From Akebia trifoliata (lineage: Eukaryota; Streptophyta; Magnoliopsida; Ranunculales; Lardizabalaceae), in contig CM030711.1 in assembly GCA_017979445.1 (NCBI GenBank), positions 43,199,560 to 43,263,559 of the forward strand: a DNA stretch of 64,000 bases, read 5' to 3'. A program made the position numbers and the translations under genes. This document shows positions 23,740 to 55,074 of this stretch, piece after piece. The notes under the pieces are model-generated. The model did not search any database, was not told where the DNA came from, and worked only from the letters and a program-made list of their open reading frames with translations. Each line of letters opens with the position of its first letter. Within the stretch, counting starts at the first letter, position 1.

Positions 23740-24365
23740 TGTTCACACCAAACTTGCGTCCAGCCTAGTGGATTAAGTTCAAACTATGTCTTACCCTTCA
23801 TTTTCGACATTACTAAGGTGCTAAATTGTAAATTCGGTAGATACCGGAAAAATAGAAGTTTGACCGAGGCTTGTGTTGAACACAATGTCCTTAAGACAAT
23901 TTTGTTCCTCCAACTTGGTGCACACGGATCAATGAACAATTGTGTCCCAGGATACAACGATCACACGTGTAGAGGCAGCACTACAATCTATACGTCTAGC
24001 GAATCGAACGCTACTGTTTGTACTCTCAAAGAATGCAAATGAAAAACAGAATGCTTGCCACAACCCATGGACGGTGAGGGCCCGTCATGCGCACCCACGT
24101 GAAACCAAATTGACGAAATTTGCACCCCCCCTGCGCGCGCATTGTGTGCCCGCACACGCATTAAGGATATTTTAGACCAATGGATTAAATCCTTCTTGAG
24201 CCCATGGGCCCCTTGTGCGCGTGCGTGGGCTTATTCAAGTCTCTCTCTCATATACACTTAAGTGATATAAGAACTAGACAATTTTCTTATTCCTATCCGA
24301 TGTGGGACTAAAGAGTTTCTCTTATAAACTCAATAATCTTATAAACCACATACAACAAACCATGA
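23740..24365. repeat. Unclassified, locally GC-rich repeat remnant
   Basis: This stretch is clearly richer in G+C (for example CACCCCCCCTGCGCGCGCAT near 24123) than its surroundings. It ends in TATCCGATGTGGGACTAA (24294 on), a sequence I associate with the ends of dispersed plant repeats and LTR-type elements. No inverted ends or target duplication were found, so the class is open. A 74-codon frame inside it has no recognisable domain. Confidence 0.4.
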
Positions 24366-26660
24366 CTATTAAGGGTTTTAAGGAGTCGATTTGTCATTCA
24401 CCCATAATGGATTTTTGACAACTTAATACATGAAACTATTCTCTTCAATGAGATGAATACGTTTCCAAGTGGTCCGACCTCAAAAAACTAATGGGACCCA
24501 CTTGAATCGTAGCTCAAATACCCCTACTTGATCACAAAAATCTGGATAAAAAATGCAGATTTTTTTTTTCCAACATAAATCACATACCTTCAATTCCCAT
24601 CTCGATCTGTAACAATCTAACGTTGCCATTAACTTAACTTGGTATATGAATGACTGTCACCTGATCTCTCACACCATCAAGGGAGATGTTGATTGTCTAC
24701 TTCTAGTCCTCGATTTGTACATGCTTTGAATTTATATTGCAATCGAGTAAATCCGTATATTCTCATTGTTGCAACCCATTCGATTTTGGACGATGAGTTC
24801 AATATTTTTTTGTTCATCAATCTGACTCTGGGCCTTGACTCGTGGTCTTTCATCGAATCCCTTATTCCTAAATGACACACGTCCCAATCACGTGGCCTGA
24901 GAAAAATGGTCTTCACAATTTCATCCGAGCTTGTTACACCAACCACTTTCTATACTCTTATTTCCTTTTCATCCCTTTATAGTCCATTGCGAGGAAGCCT
25001 CTTTCCTTCATGCCAAATAGTGCCAATTTGGATGTTCATCATATTGACTGTATGCGGGGAAAGTTGTTCCCTTGTCAACGATATCAAGACATTCGATCAC
25101 AACATCGCCCAATTACGTGCTTCCAGTTAGTTGTCTTACTTGCAATATTGCTAATGAAATTGTCATGTTTATCAATCATACTTGTGACATATTTTCGTCG
25201 AATGTGCCTTTAGCTAACTATCACGCATTGATCCCTCTACCCTTTAATGGTCAACCACCACGACAGTTCTTTTTGATTGTGTGTGAAAGGCATTGTCTTG
25301 TCTAAATGATGCAAAAAACAGGGAGATAAGTGATGTTCAAACCAAAAACTGTACATATGGTTGGGGGTAGAGTCAGGATTTTATCTACACGGGGGCAACA
25401 AAAGTATTTATGGGAATAATAATGCGATTTTTAGGAAAAATTACTTAAAAGACCTCGACAAAAGGATTCTTTTCTAAATAATCCTCAAGTTTTGGGTGAC
25501 GACTTGATAGTCCACTTAGTAATTTTCTTTAGTTAGTGCCTCCCCAACCTCATTTAACCTTAAAATGTTTTTGAAATACCCCTTGAAGTAATTTTTCATT
25601 TTGTATCCACCACAAATTTTTGTCTCAATGGATAAAAAATCTTTATACATTTTAAATATTTATGCGGGGCAAGTGCTCCCATTTCCCCCATCATAAATCA
25701 ACCCTTGATTATGATAACTATGACAAAAAAAAATCATACGACTTGATTTGGCCAAAAGATATTTCATGAACTAAGGCAATATTTGGTATGTGTAACACAA
25801 ATAAAAGTGAGTGGCTAAATTTACTCTATTGATGCACCCAATCGAAATACTCCAAAAACACAAAGAGTTCAATCAAGCAGAACTAAAATCCAAATTGCCT
25901 ATAAAGAGAATGGATCCTTTCATTTTTGGGTATTGAGTAGTGTTCATGATTATAATAACAACTATTGCTAGTCTCACATTGTAACGCCATGAAATTTTAT
26001 TACGTATATTGATGAATTAAGTCAATTATATTAACCTATTTTCCTATTTAATTTTAAAACATATAAAAAATAAATTGTAACATTGTCAATCTAAAACAAA
26101 GATTTGCTATAAGGAAAAATTGAAAAATTCATAATTGATTCGTATTAAAAAATGAACTCTAAAAAAATATTAAAAAAAAAAATTCATAATATACTTATCA
26201 AAATAAATAAATTAAATATTTACATTGTTATATTGTTTCATTTTCATTGCATAAATGCACCAAACTTGTTTTCCAAACACAACATTTAAAGAACACCAAA
26301 CTTACCATTAAAAATATCAATTAAAACATTAATTTCAATTCGATAAAATGTAAATACATGATAACGAATAGGTTCATACATGCAAAAATAATTTAAACAC
26401 ATTAATAACACTCAGTTTGAATTTAGGGTAATTCGAATATAAGGCAAACATAAACTAAGAAAGATATGTAAAAATAAAAATCATGAAAGTGAAGCGTCAC
26501 AATGAGATGAGTTGAAATTTGCACCGATATCCGATAGAACATGTAACTCACTCACCTAAAAAAAAGTATTTTGAACAAAAAATTAAATCGAAAAATGATT
26601 AATTAGATATATTTGATAAAAAATTAAAATCACATATATAAAATACAATCAAATAAAAGT
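24366..26660. other. Intergenic DNA without a recognisable gene
   Basis: Overlapping short frames at 24677-25305 on both strands show no family motif. From about 25400 the sequence is very AT-rich. The left end of the hAT transposase copy that follows probably lies in this interval, but I could not identify its inverted repeat. Confidence 0.45.
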
Positions 26661-26677
26661 AATTTTAAGTCAACGTA

Positions 26678-29486
26678 CTATTCTTGTTCCTCGTAGTGTG
26701 GATAAGATCGATAGTCTCCAAGGAATAAAAAAGAAGTAAAAGCGTCAGTTGTAGTGTTGCTCGTGCTGGTATGACTATACTCCTTTTGTTCATAGTTTGA
26801 GTTTGTTTGTCCATACACACCAATAGGTTGGTTATAACCATGATAAAAATCATTATGTTCAAACTCAACACCATAGTTGTTGGATGCATCATTCTCGTTT
26901 ATACATGTCTCTTGAGGGTATCCATAATGATCATAACTTCTATCACCGCCACCATAATATTGAGTCTGACTTTTATCGTCATCATTACGAAACTCTGTCA
27001 ATCTGGCCAATCTCTCGCATCTCTTTTCGAATAACCTAGCACCATGGTCGGTATCTTATGTCGTAATCACGTTATCAAGTTCACCATCATCCCATGCTCT
27101 ATGTTGTGTCTCTTGATCACCTCCATCATCATCATAACCACCATTCGAAGATGGAGATCTACTCGTACATCTGTCTGGTTGGGTACCAATCTCCCTATCC
27201 AACCAAGACAAGTCGTTATTATCTATCAAAGGATTTTCCGTCTCTCTCAACCACTGGTCTAAAACGTCATCATGCTCAAATATGAAATGTAGATCAATAG
27301 AATTGTAATAACTATCTTCTGATCTACGATTCATGATATTACGAGCTCGTAATCTCATGTTATAATGTGCAAATACCAAGTTCCCTAACTTTTCCATTTT
27401 GAATCTATTACGAGGACGAGTGTGGATTAAAATAAAGGTACTCCAATTTCTTTCACAACCTGAAGACGAACAAGTTTGACTCAAGACTTTAATCGTTATT
27501 TTTCTAAAGTCAGGTGCATCATGACCATAATTATACCATCAATTAGTTGATAAGAAGAAATGAAAAATATTAAATACTTATTACTTGTTATCGTATAAAT
27601 TATTATTATTATTTATATATTACCTGGTAAAGAAGTTTTACTCATGTAAAGAATAATTCAAAAATAATAAGAAAAAGTTCATATACTATAATTAAATTAT
27701 AAATACAAAAAATTTAAAATAACTTTGAATTATTTGACAATAGTATGTATTGATACATGATTTATCGTCTTTCCTTGATTAATCATATCTGGTTCCAACT
27801 TTTGAATAACCCTTTTCGTTATTTAAAAAAGTTCATTGCTTTCCACTAAGAAGTTATCATATTGAAATTGATGATTTAAATAGTACACTGCAATAAATGG
27901 TAATATCAATTTTCTTAATATCAAAATGTTAATAAAGTATTAATATTTAAATTATATTAAAAACACTTAATTGTTACCTGTCATATGAAGATCTGATTTA
28001 AGATGATCTGACCACCTCTTTTCAATCAATTGGATATACGGTCGATGATGTCTTACCAAATTTATTATTGATTGTTTGACTTTTCCCATACCTTTATAAA
28101 TTATAGTCAGAGTGGGCTTTTTATCTTGATCAATAATTTTCAAGAGTTTAACTAAAAGTTCCATGACCTTACATACCTCTTTTGCCTTCTTCCAGAATTC
28201 ACGTTGCATGATCAAATCTGAAACTTTTTTTGTTAACTCTCTTTTCTTCTTATCCCTTATAAGTCTCATTCGCAACCATTCATTAGATGCAAATATGGTT
28301 TTCAAAGCTAATTGATATCGAATAAGACTTTGAAAAGCAATGTTGCGTAGCAAACCGTATAATCCCAAGACGTAACAATTCATGTCCCTTAGTAAATATT
28401 CTCATCAAACTCACAAGTTTGTTACTATTGTATATGAATTATATTATTTGTCGACCATTTGAAATAACACGAGTAAATAACGACAATTTTCCCATGTCCT
28501 TCAAAATTAGGTCGATGGTATGTGCAATACAAGGTGTCAAATACAAATGAGGTTTTCTTAATATTAAATGCAAACCTGCAGTCCGATATGATGCTTCATT
28601 GTCTGTCACAATCTGAATAATATTATTTTTACCGATTTCATCTACTACCTTCTCCATCAATCCAAGTAAGTACTCTAATATCTTAGTAATTCCAGTTGCA
28701 TTGATTGATTTGTGAAATATGATATTTTTATCAGAATATACCATGAAGTTGATGATGAACATCCTATCTTTTTATGTCCACCCATCACACATCACGGTAC
28801 AACCATATATTGGCATTTCTTTTTAAGAGATCCAATATAATCTCTTAACTCTTCTACTTTCATGTCCAAATATTTTCCTCCAATCTCGTATTGTGTAGTA
28901 CCCCTGATGTCACTCCCTGCCTCTACAATAAAATTCACTATAGTCTGAAAATATGGACTCTTGGCTGCATGAAATGGGACCGAGTTGAAGAGAAAAATTT
29001 TGTAATTGCTCGGCCAACCTTATTTAATAATTTTTTCCCACTCCATGATCTTTTCAATTTTTTCTGTGTGGCTTCTTTTAACCTATACAAGTAAGGATCC
29101 AATCTTCTTGTCGAAACATCATGCACATCTTTTTTTGCTCGTTTCAAATCTTGTTCGGTATTTTTAAATTTTTTCTCTACTTTTCGCAATTCATGACTAT
29201 CTCTAACACTAAAAGTTTGAAATAATCCTTCACTTTTCTTTGTTGTCCCAGATGAAGTGTCAAGTCCTCTACCCCCACTTTTAGAACTATTAGGGATCTT
29301 TGAAACTGAATGTCTTCTTCGATAATCGTTTTCTCGTAAAAATCGTCGACTCATATCACATGTCATTCTCATCTGGGCATTTTCTTTTCTTTCAGCAGAA
29401 TTGAGCGACTCGTCGTCTGAGTCGTCTCTATGTATACTATCATCAAATTCAATCCCACCTCCAAATATTTCATGTAATCTGTTCAT
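26678..29486 (-). pseudogene. Decayed hAT-family transposase gene
   Basis: Read on the minus strand, pieces in order are: an N-terminal linker region (29486-28938) ending LLNKVGRAITKFF; a DUF659-type segment (28762-28439) with FIINFMVYSDKN and IVTDNEASYRTAG; a region with FASNEWLRMR (28383-27967); and a C-terminal dimerisation region. The last starts near 27545 with WYNYGHDAPDFRKITIKVL, then SQTCSSSGCERNWSTF, and ends with acidic and Tyr/Gly-rich tails (27010-26678). These are hallmark hAT transposase features. Stops, frameshifts and missing segments (27546-27966 has no coding) show it is inactive. An intron may account for part of the gap. Right-hand terminal repeats lie near 31236. Confidence 0.88.
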
Positions 29487-29769
29487 TGATATTTCATTTT
29501 TTCACTGTTTTTAATTTTGATTTCGCTATCATTTGCTTTTTCATCAACAATCGAGTCTCTTGGGGATATTTTGGACAAGCCGTCACTTCTCTTATTTTAA
29601 AAGACAAATGTTCTCTAAGACATATAATGCCTCCACTCATTATTTTATCACAATAGTTGCATTTTATTTTCCTTTTATTCCCCTCAAATGCAGTACCATG
29701 CTACCAACCAATGTCCTCTTCTTTAGGCATCCTATAATTTATAAATAAATATATAGATCAAATATGTTG

Positions 29770-30000
29770 TAAAATTAATCAATATAAATAAAATACAACA
29801 ACAATGATGCCACGTGCAATGAACAATTAGAATTTTCAACGCATTATTCACTATAATGATACTATATTTGAAAAAATAAAATAAAATACAAAGTAAATAT
29901 TAAAAAATTAATCAATATAAGTAGAATGCAATAATATGATGTCATGTGTAATGAAAAATTAGAAATGTTCAACACATTATTAATTATCAAATTAAAATAT
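29770..30000. repeat. Imperfect direct duplication of about 137 bp within the hAT element
   Basis: TTAATCAATATAAATAAAAT...GATGCCACGTGCAATGAA (from 29775) recurs as TTAATCAATATAAGTAGAAT...GATGTCATGTGTAATGAA (from 29912) with many substitutions, so the duplication is old. Confidence 0.65.
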
Positions 30001-30639
30001 GGATGAAATTTTTTATTTTCTAGCAAAATAAATTTCTCAACTAAAAATTATTATTTATACTTCAAATCATAATTTAGATAAAAAAATTTAGTGAAATTAT
30101 TATCAATGTAATGTATTTACTACCAAATAAGAAATAAAATAACAAATAATGTCTAGTGAAATTGATTGTTTTTCAAAATATCTACTCACAACTATATGAT
30201 GATGGCATCTTAAAGTAACTATTCATATTGTCACTAAGAAAATGTTTTTTTTTTTCCACAAATGTAGTGTAAGTTGAAACCTAACATTACATTTGAAGAA
30301 AAAAAATTAAATGGAAAATACCTAAAAATAAACAAAAATATAGTATAAGAAGCCATAGATGAAAAGAAACTTAATGAGTGAAAAATTGCACATTACACAT
30401 TACATGGACAAAAAAAATTTACATGGATAAAAAAAATTTAGAATAAATTTTTAAAAAATTACTAAATCCCAATCTATAAAAAAATATCCTAAACCCAAAC
30501 CCAAACCCATCTCACAAATCCATTCAAATATAAAATAATTTTCACTTCTTAACCATTACAAATTAGAAGTTAATATACACATTAGAAGTTAATACATATT
30601 ACACAAAATATTGAAAAAATAAATAAATAAATAAATCTC

Positions 30640-31236
30640 ATGCTCTATTAAGGAAGAAGTTAAATCATACTTGATTTGGAAGAAGATGAAATAAATCCAC
30701 CTTTCATTTCGATTTCTTCTTGAATTGGATGAAGAAGATAAAATTTTTCTCAAAATCTTGACTTTTTTTCTTCACTTGGTAGAGAAGTTGAAGAAATAAT
30801 AGAGGAAAATTGATTTGAGGGGTGAAATAATGGAGGATTGAGGCTTAACTTGGTGGAGAAAATGAAATTTTCTCCCAAAATATTATTTTCTTTTGTTCAC
30901 TTGGTGGAGAAGATGAAGAAATAATGGAGGAAAATCGATTTGGGGGTGAAATAATTCACGATTAAGGTAAAACTCGGTTGTCTCGGTTAACTCGAACGAG
31001 ATTTTGAAAATCTCATCCGATAAAACTCGTTTGTCTCGCAAGTTAACATAATATCTGCACTGTCTCGTATATCTCGTTTGTATCGTCCGAGTTTTACGAA
31101 AATATCGTCCGAGACGACTCGCTTATCTCACGATACGCAATCGTCTCATGACACATTGTGAGTTGGTCTCGTTAGGCTTCGATATAGAGTTAACTCGAGC
31201 GATACGTCTCGGTCTCGGACGAGTTTAAAAATCATG
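30640..31236. repeat. Right terminal region of the hAT element with CTCG/CGAG subterminal repeats
   Basis: 30720-30960 holds an imperfect repeat of about 122 bp (TTCACTTGGTAGAGAAG / TTCACTTGGTGGAGAAG). From 30965 to 31236 TCTCG and CGAG words recur every 10-20 bases in both orientations, the arrangement of hAT subterminal transposase sites. It ends GACGAGTTTAAAAATCATG, close to the terminal repeat of the small element at 36537-36763. This is therefore very likely the 5' end of the transposase-bearing element. Confidence 0.65.
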
Positions 31237-31239
31237 GCA

Positions 31240-32320
31240 TGATCAGGATGATGCACATTATTTCTATTATATGTGATTTGAAATCGAAGTTTAGTGAAAC
31301 TATCTTTGTATATTTGTAGACTTATTTGTATATATTAACATCATGTGTATTGTGTATTATTGTATATATGTCTAGAGAGTGGGAGTTAGTATTTATGACG
31401 TGAATAAATGTCGATCAATGTAGGATGTATACTTGATGTATGTACACTTTTGGGTTGTAATTATAGTTCTGTTTTTTTAATAATATATATTTGTTATGAT
31501 ATTGTGATTGGAATGCCCAAATATATGAATTTTGATTATACAGGTAAAAATTTTTCATTAGTCAAATTTTTAGGAGAAATTCTATCAAATTATTTGGAAG
31601 AGATCTATATCGTATTTAAGCTTTGAAAATCTTGATTTGATTTGATTTTTTCTTTTGCTCCACTTTCGAGATTTGAAAAAAATCTAAATCCTAATTGGGG
31701 GCGTGACACACATAATTTCACCTCACTTGTCAAGGAAAGGTCATTTTGAAAAATCTTCACTTTTATGATGAGAAATAACGAAGTAGAAGTGATTCGACAC
31801 CAAAATTAGAGTGGTCATAAATGCCTTTACATTTATATTAAATTTAAAATAATCAGGGCCATTTTGATTAAAAATCAAGAAAAATTATAATCACAATACT
31901 TAGTTTTAATTTTACAAAAGTATCATTTTTACTATGTAATATACAAAAATTCTCAAATCAATATTTTAAATTACAAATAAATTAATTAAAAAAAACATAC
32001 TCAACTGACAAGGCATATGCACATAACGATCAATTGTTTCCCTCAAGATACACAATAATAAATTTATAGTTTTGTGCACATTTCACGTCAATTGAGTATA
32101 TTTCACTATCTTTTCAAGTTTATCATTGTTCTTATAATTGAGTATATTTTACTATAGTTGTGCGTGAAGGGATAGATATCCCATCCACTATAATTTTGTG
32201 CGGGACAAACATCTTACCAAGCCACAATTTTGTGAGGTCCTCTTTATTTTTTTTACTCATCACCTCCTTTATCTTTATTATATTTTATTTTCCACCCTTT
32301 TAACTAATTTTATTGGTTTT
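31240..32320. other. AT-rich intergenic DNA, site of later insertions
   Basis: No gene is visible; one 72-codon plus-strand frame (31408-31626) has no known domain. The end of this stretch (about 32160-32320) together with 34581-34655 and 35573-35720 looks like a single older repeat that was interrupted by the solo LTR and by a hAT element. Confidence 0.45.
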
Positions 32321-32325
32321 CATCT

Positions 32326-34575
32326 TGTAGACACCCCAATTTGAATGGGCCCTCACTTGAAAGGGCCCAAAAAACAGTAATTTTTCAACGGGCCTCCATG
32401 GCCTAAAGCATTAAAATCTGACACTTTTAGCCAAAATTCGAGCCTCTAACACCTCTCAATGGGTTAGTAGGTCCACCAAAAGGATTCGCCTATCACGCTT
32501 CTACCCTGCTCCACTCAAAACATCGATTTTCGACAAAATAGGCCAATAGGCCTCTAAGGCTCGAAACATTAAAAAATGACAATTTCGATTAAATCGATGC
32601 CCCTAAGACCACCCAATGGTCTAAAAGATCCATCAAAGGGACCGAACGCATTCCACGTCATCCCAACCTTCGCCGCTCCACACTTATATTCGCAAAATCG
32701 ATAAATTCTCCAACGGGCCCAAAATACCTAATACGTGGCATTTTTGATCAAATCATTAACTTCAAAGAAAATACAAAAAAATTAAAAAATTAAAAAAAAG
32801 TGAGACTTGGGAGACCTACCCTTTATCTATCACCCACCACTCCACCCCAAAAATCCGCAAACACCTTAAGCCCATTCGAAGCCCACCAACCCTCAATCCT
32901 TTTTAAAGTCAATTTCCCATCTTAACCCCAACCTAAAATCAATCTCATATTACCTAAATCATATGATGAACCCACCTTCAAAATCCAATTCAAAGTAAAC
33001 CCTATCCAAGTCAAAATGACCTACAACCTTTTAAAAAGCCCAATACACCTAAAGGCTCACAAAATCCCATCCATATCCAACTCATTATCCAACCCACAAC
33101 CTTAACCCATTATCCATTACCCACATCAACCAATCACCCTCCCTACATCCAATATGACACATGTCATTACCACCCTTCACCTCCCTCATCTCATCACCCA
33201 TCCCCATCACCATCTAACACATCACTTCCCTCCAAAATCACCTCAACCCATACCTTACCCTACCCTAATCTAACCTATCCCCATCCTCTAACATCATCAA
33301 CCACCCACACCTCAACCCATACCCTAATCCATCACCATTATCTAACATCATCAACTACCCACATCACCACCCATATCTTTACCCATCATCTTCCTTAAAA
33401 CACTCCAATAAAATCACATCAACCCATACTTCTTTCATCATCAACTAACTAACCTATACTTCTCTCTCTAATCAAACAACCCCCATCAACCAATCAACCA
33501 ATCTCATCACCTCATCCTTTCATCACATATGGCACATGGCATCATCCCCTTTCTCCTCTCAAAAATCAATTTAACAATCCCTTACACAACCCATTCTCCT
33601 AAATTTACACTCCTCACCTCATCAACCAACCTAACACTCCTTCCCTAAATAACTCCCTTATACCCCCACTCCACCATCAACTATCACTCATATCAACCCA
33701 CCAAACACTCTACCCAAATGAATTTGGGTAGGATCTAAACCATTTGGATCAAAATCTCACCCATCTTCATTCTTTACAAAACTACCCCCAAATTCACCCC
33801 AAATTTCACAACCCCATCTTCTAAAAAACATGCCATTACCCATTTTCCCAACCTTTAACCCCATTATACCCTCAAACCATCTTCCACACACTATAAATAC
33901 CCCCCCTCCTTCCAAAAATGGTTACCAAGTCTCCCTAAGAAAAATATTTTCTCTACTCACCATTACTACTTTTCCACATCACCTTTATAAAAAAATATAA
34001 TTTGATTCTCACACTTCACTAAGAACTTAAGAAGATCTAGAAGAAGAAGAAAGAAGAGAAAAGAAGCTTCAAGGTGGGCTTTATAATCCCCCCTCCTCTC
34101 TCTCTCTCTAACCTTCTCCTCTTCTCTTTTCTAATATCCCCCTCTTCTATTTTATTTTATCTTTTTAATGATTAGACCCCAAGGCTAAAGGCTCATAAGG
34201 GTCATTTCCATCAATGAAATGACCCTATGATCAAGCCGAAAATGAATCCTTAACGAGGGTACAAACACTTCCACGTGGCACTTTATTTTCCAATATTTTG
34301 TCAAAATCAAAATGATTGAGTTGTGTAGAAGTTACCACCATTTGGCGGGGAGAAAAGGGTGCCTAACACCTTCCCTTTTCTCCAACCGAGCCGCTTGCCC
34401 GAACCTCTAGGTTGGATTAGTTCCTTATCCGTTGTGAGTCACTAACGCCAAAAAATGGTAATTTTTCGAAAAGTACACACCGGGTGACCATTCACACCCA
34501 TTTACAATTTGAATGGTGGCGACTCCAAATCATCGTAGATGTGACCGTCGCAATGACGAAAACCACGTGTCTACA
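32326..34575. mobile_element. Solo LTR of an LTR retrotransposon, 2250 bp
   Basis: It begins TGTAGACACC and ends GTGTCTACA, so the ends are the canonical TG...CA with an 8-bp inverted repeat. It is flanked by the perfect 5-bp direct repeat CATCT (32321-32325 and 34576-34580). TATAAATA at 33892-33899 followed by transcribed-looking sequence fits a U3/R boundary, and GGTGGCGACTCC near 34516 is typical of large plant Ty3/gypsy LTRs. There is no internal coding region on either side, so it arose by LTR-LTR recombination. The 32880-33880 part is strikingly poor in G on this strand. Confidence 0.9.
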
Positions 34576-34663
34576 CATCTTTTAGCCCTTAACCTCAATT
34601 TTTTTAATAATATTCCTTTAATTATTTTTTTCACTTTTACCCCTTAATCCAAAGAGGATAATG

Positions 34664-35564
34664 TAGGGGTGCAACTTAATTCGGTTCAAACCGAGAACCG
34701 AACTAAACCGTACAATTTGGATTGGTTTGGTTCGGTTTAGATTGATATCGGTTCGATTTTGGTTTAAGTAATATAAAAAACTGATAATTCGGTTCGGTTC
34801 GGTTCTCGGTTTAAGTAATATAAAAAATCGAACCAAACCGAAAATCGAATAATATTAATTTAACATAAAAGTTAAAATTTTATTTTTATTTTTTACAAAA
34901 CCTAACCGAACCCTCGTCTCTCTCTCTCTCTCTCTCGTCTCTTTCTCTGTCATCTCTGCGGCCTGAGGCTTGCGGCTCCCACCGGCCACCTCACCTCTTT
35001 CTCTCTCTCTCTTCGGCTGCGACCTGCGTGGTGAGACCTGGGGCTACGTCCTGCAACAGTGAGACCTACTGCTGTGACGGTGCGTCTTGCGACGCTACGA
35101 CGGTGAGACGGTGCGTCTTGCGACGTGAGGCTAGGACAGGTTCATCTCTCTCTCTCTCTCTCAAGGGTTTTGTATTGCAACTAGGGTTTCTTCTCCATAG
35201 CTATCTAAAGATGATCCCTTTGATTCATCAAAAACAGGTTTGATTGTTTCAATGTTTGATGAGTTTTCGATGGTTGCAGATGCAAAGGGTTTGTGAGAAA
35301 TCTAATACGGTGCGTCCTGCAGCTACGTCCTCCAACGGTGCCACCTGAGATTGCGATAGGTTCCCCTCTCTCTCTTAAGCTGCTGCTCTTCCTTGACAAC
35401 TCATGGAACTGAACCAGACCAAACCGAAATAAGGTCGATTTGGATTGGTTTGGTTCTAGAATAATTCGGTTCGATTCTGGTTTTCATATATTGAAACCGA
35501 TCTTGGTCGGTTCGATTCTAATTTTACTCTAAACCGAACCAACCCGAACCAAGTTGCACCCCTA
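34664..35564. mobile_element. Non-autonomous hAT element with GC-rich cargo, 901 bp
   Basis: The ends TAGGGGTGCAACTT and AAGTTGCACCCCTA are inverted repeats. The perfect 8-bp direct repeat GGATAATG (34656-34663 and 35565-35572) is the hAT-type target duplication. Both subterminal zones carry many GGTTCGGTT / AACCGAACC words. The middle (34910-35395) is unlike the rest: CT-microsatellites, GC-rich repeats of GACGGTGCGTCTTGCGACG type, and CTAGGGTTTCTTCTCC, reminiscent of a plant 5' leader. It may be captured gene-start DNA. No intact ORF. Confidence 0.9.
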
Positions 35565-35572
35565 GGATAATG

Positions 35573-36206
35573 CCCTTCACTATATTTTTTCTTTAACCCT
35601 TTTAACCGATTTTATTATTTACCATCCACCAACTTATTTATTTATTATTCATTTTCACTCTCCTGGACCACAAAGAGGATGTCCGTGCCACGAAATCTCT
35701 TATATGCGTAAGAGCTGATCGTGGGTTATACCGCCAAAAAGTAGTAAGGGTGCATTTCTTGGATCCCCACCATTGAAATGGTGGGCCGAACATGTATAGT
35801 GCCGAGTGCTGAATGTGTCACGCATTTCTTTGTAAGCAGCCCAACGAACTTTATCCATTACAAAATGCATCCCACGTGCTCATTGAGGAATATCCTCTCT
35901 CTCTCCACCATTATCAACGTTCACAGTGACAACTGATCTTCAGAGATCTTAGAGGCAAGAAGAGACAGTAAGGTAAGAATATGATCTTCAATTTCCTTTA
36001 AATTTACCAACTTCTACCAAACATTTTCACTGAGATTTCTCACTCACTGTTCATCACTACAAGTTCAATCCTCTAATTGCCGGCTTTTACACTGTTCAAT
36101 TTCTGCTGACATTTCATAATTTGGTTTGGTATATGTGGGTTAATTCTGTTTTTTCTTTGTTTCAAAATCGCCCTAATTTGATCACAAATTCTATTGGTGA
36201 CAGAAT
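35573..36206 (+). promoter_or_regulatory. Promoter and 5' UTR of the GH2 gene, probable leader intron
   Basis: A G-box-like CCCACGTG lies near 35872, followed by a CT-rich stretch (35895) typical of plant transcription starts. No clear TATA box is seen. AGTAAG|GTAAGAAT at 35972/35973 is a strong donor, and TTGGTGACAG ending at 36203 is an acceptor 3 bases before the ATG. A leader exon of about 80 nt and a 231-nt leader intron are therefore likely. Confidence 0.5.

Positions 36207-55074
<18,868 letters not shown>

Noticed and set aside
23942..24175. Possible small gene in the GC-rich patch
   Set aside because: The composition and the CCGATGTGGGACTAA motif point to a repeat remnant. No conserved domain, and the two overlapping frames conflict.
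24677..25305. Cluster of overlapping short frames on both strands, considered as a decayed retrotransposon
   Set aside because: I could read no gag, protease, integrase or reverse transcriptase motif in any frame.
26807..27285. Plus-strand frames rich in Ile/Val and His
   Set aside because: They are the reverse complement of the low-complexity C-terminal tail of the hAT transposase.
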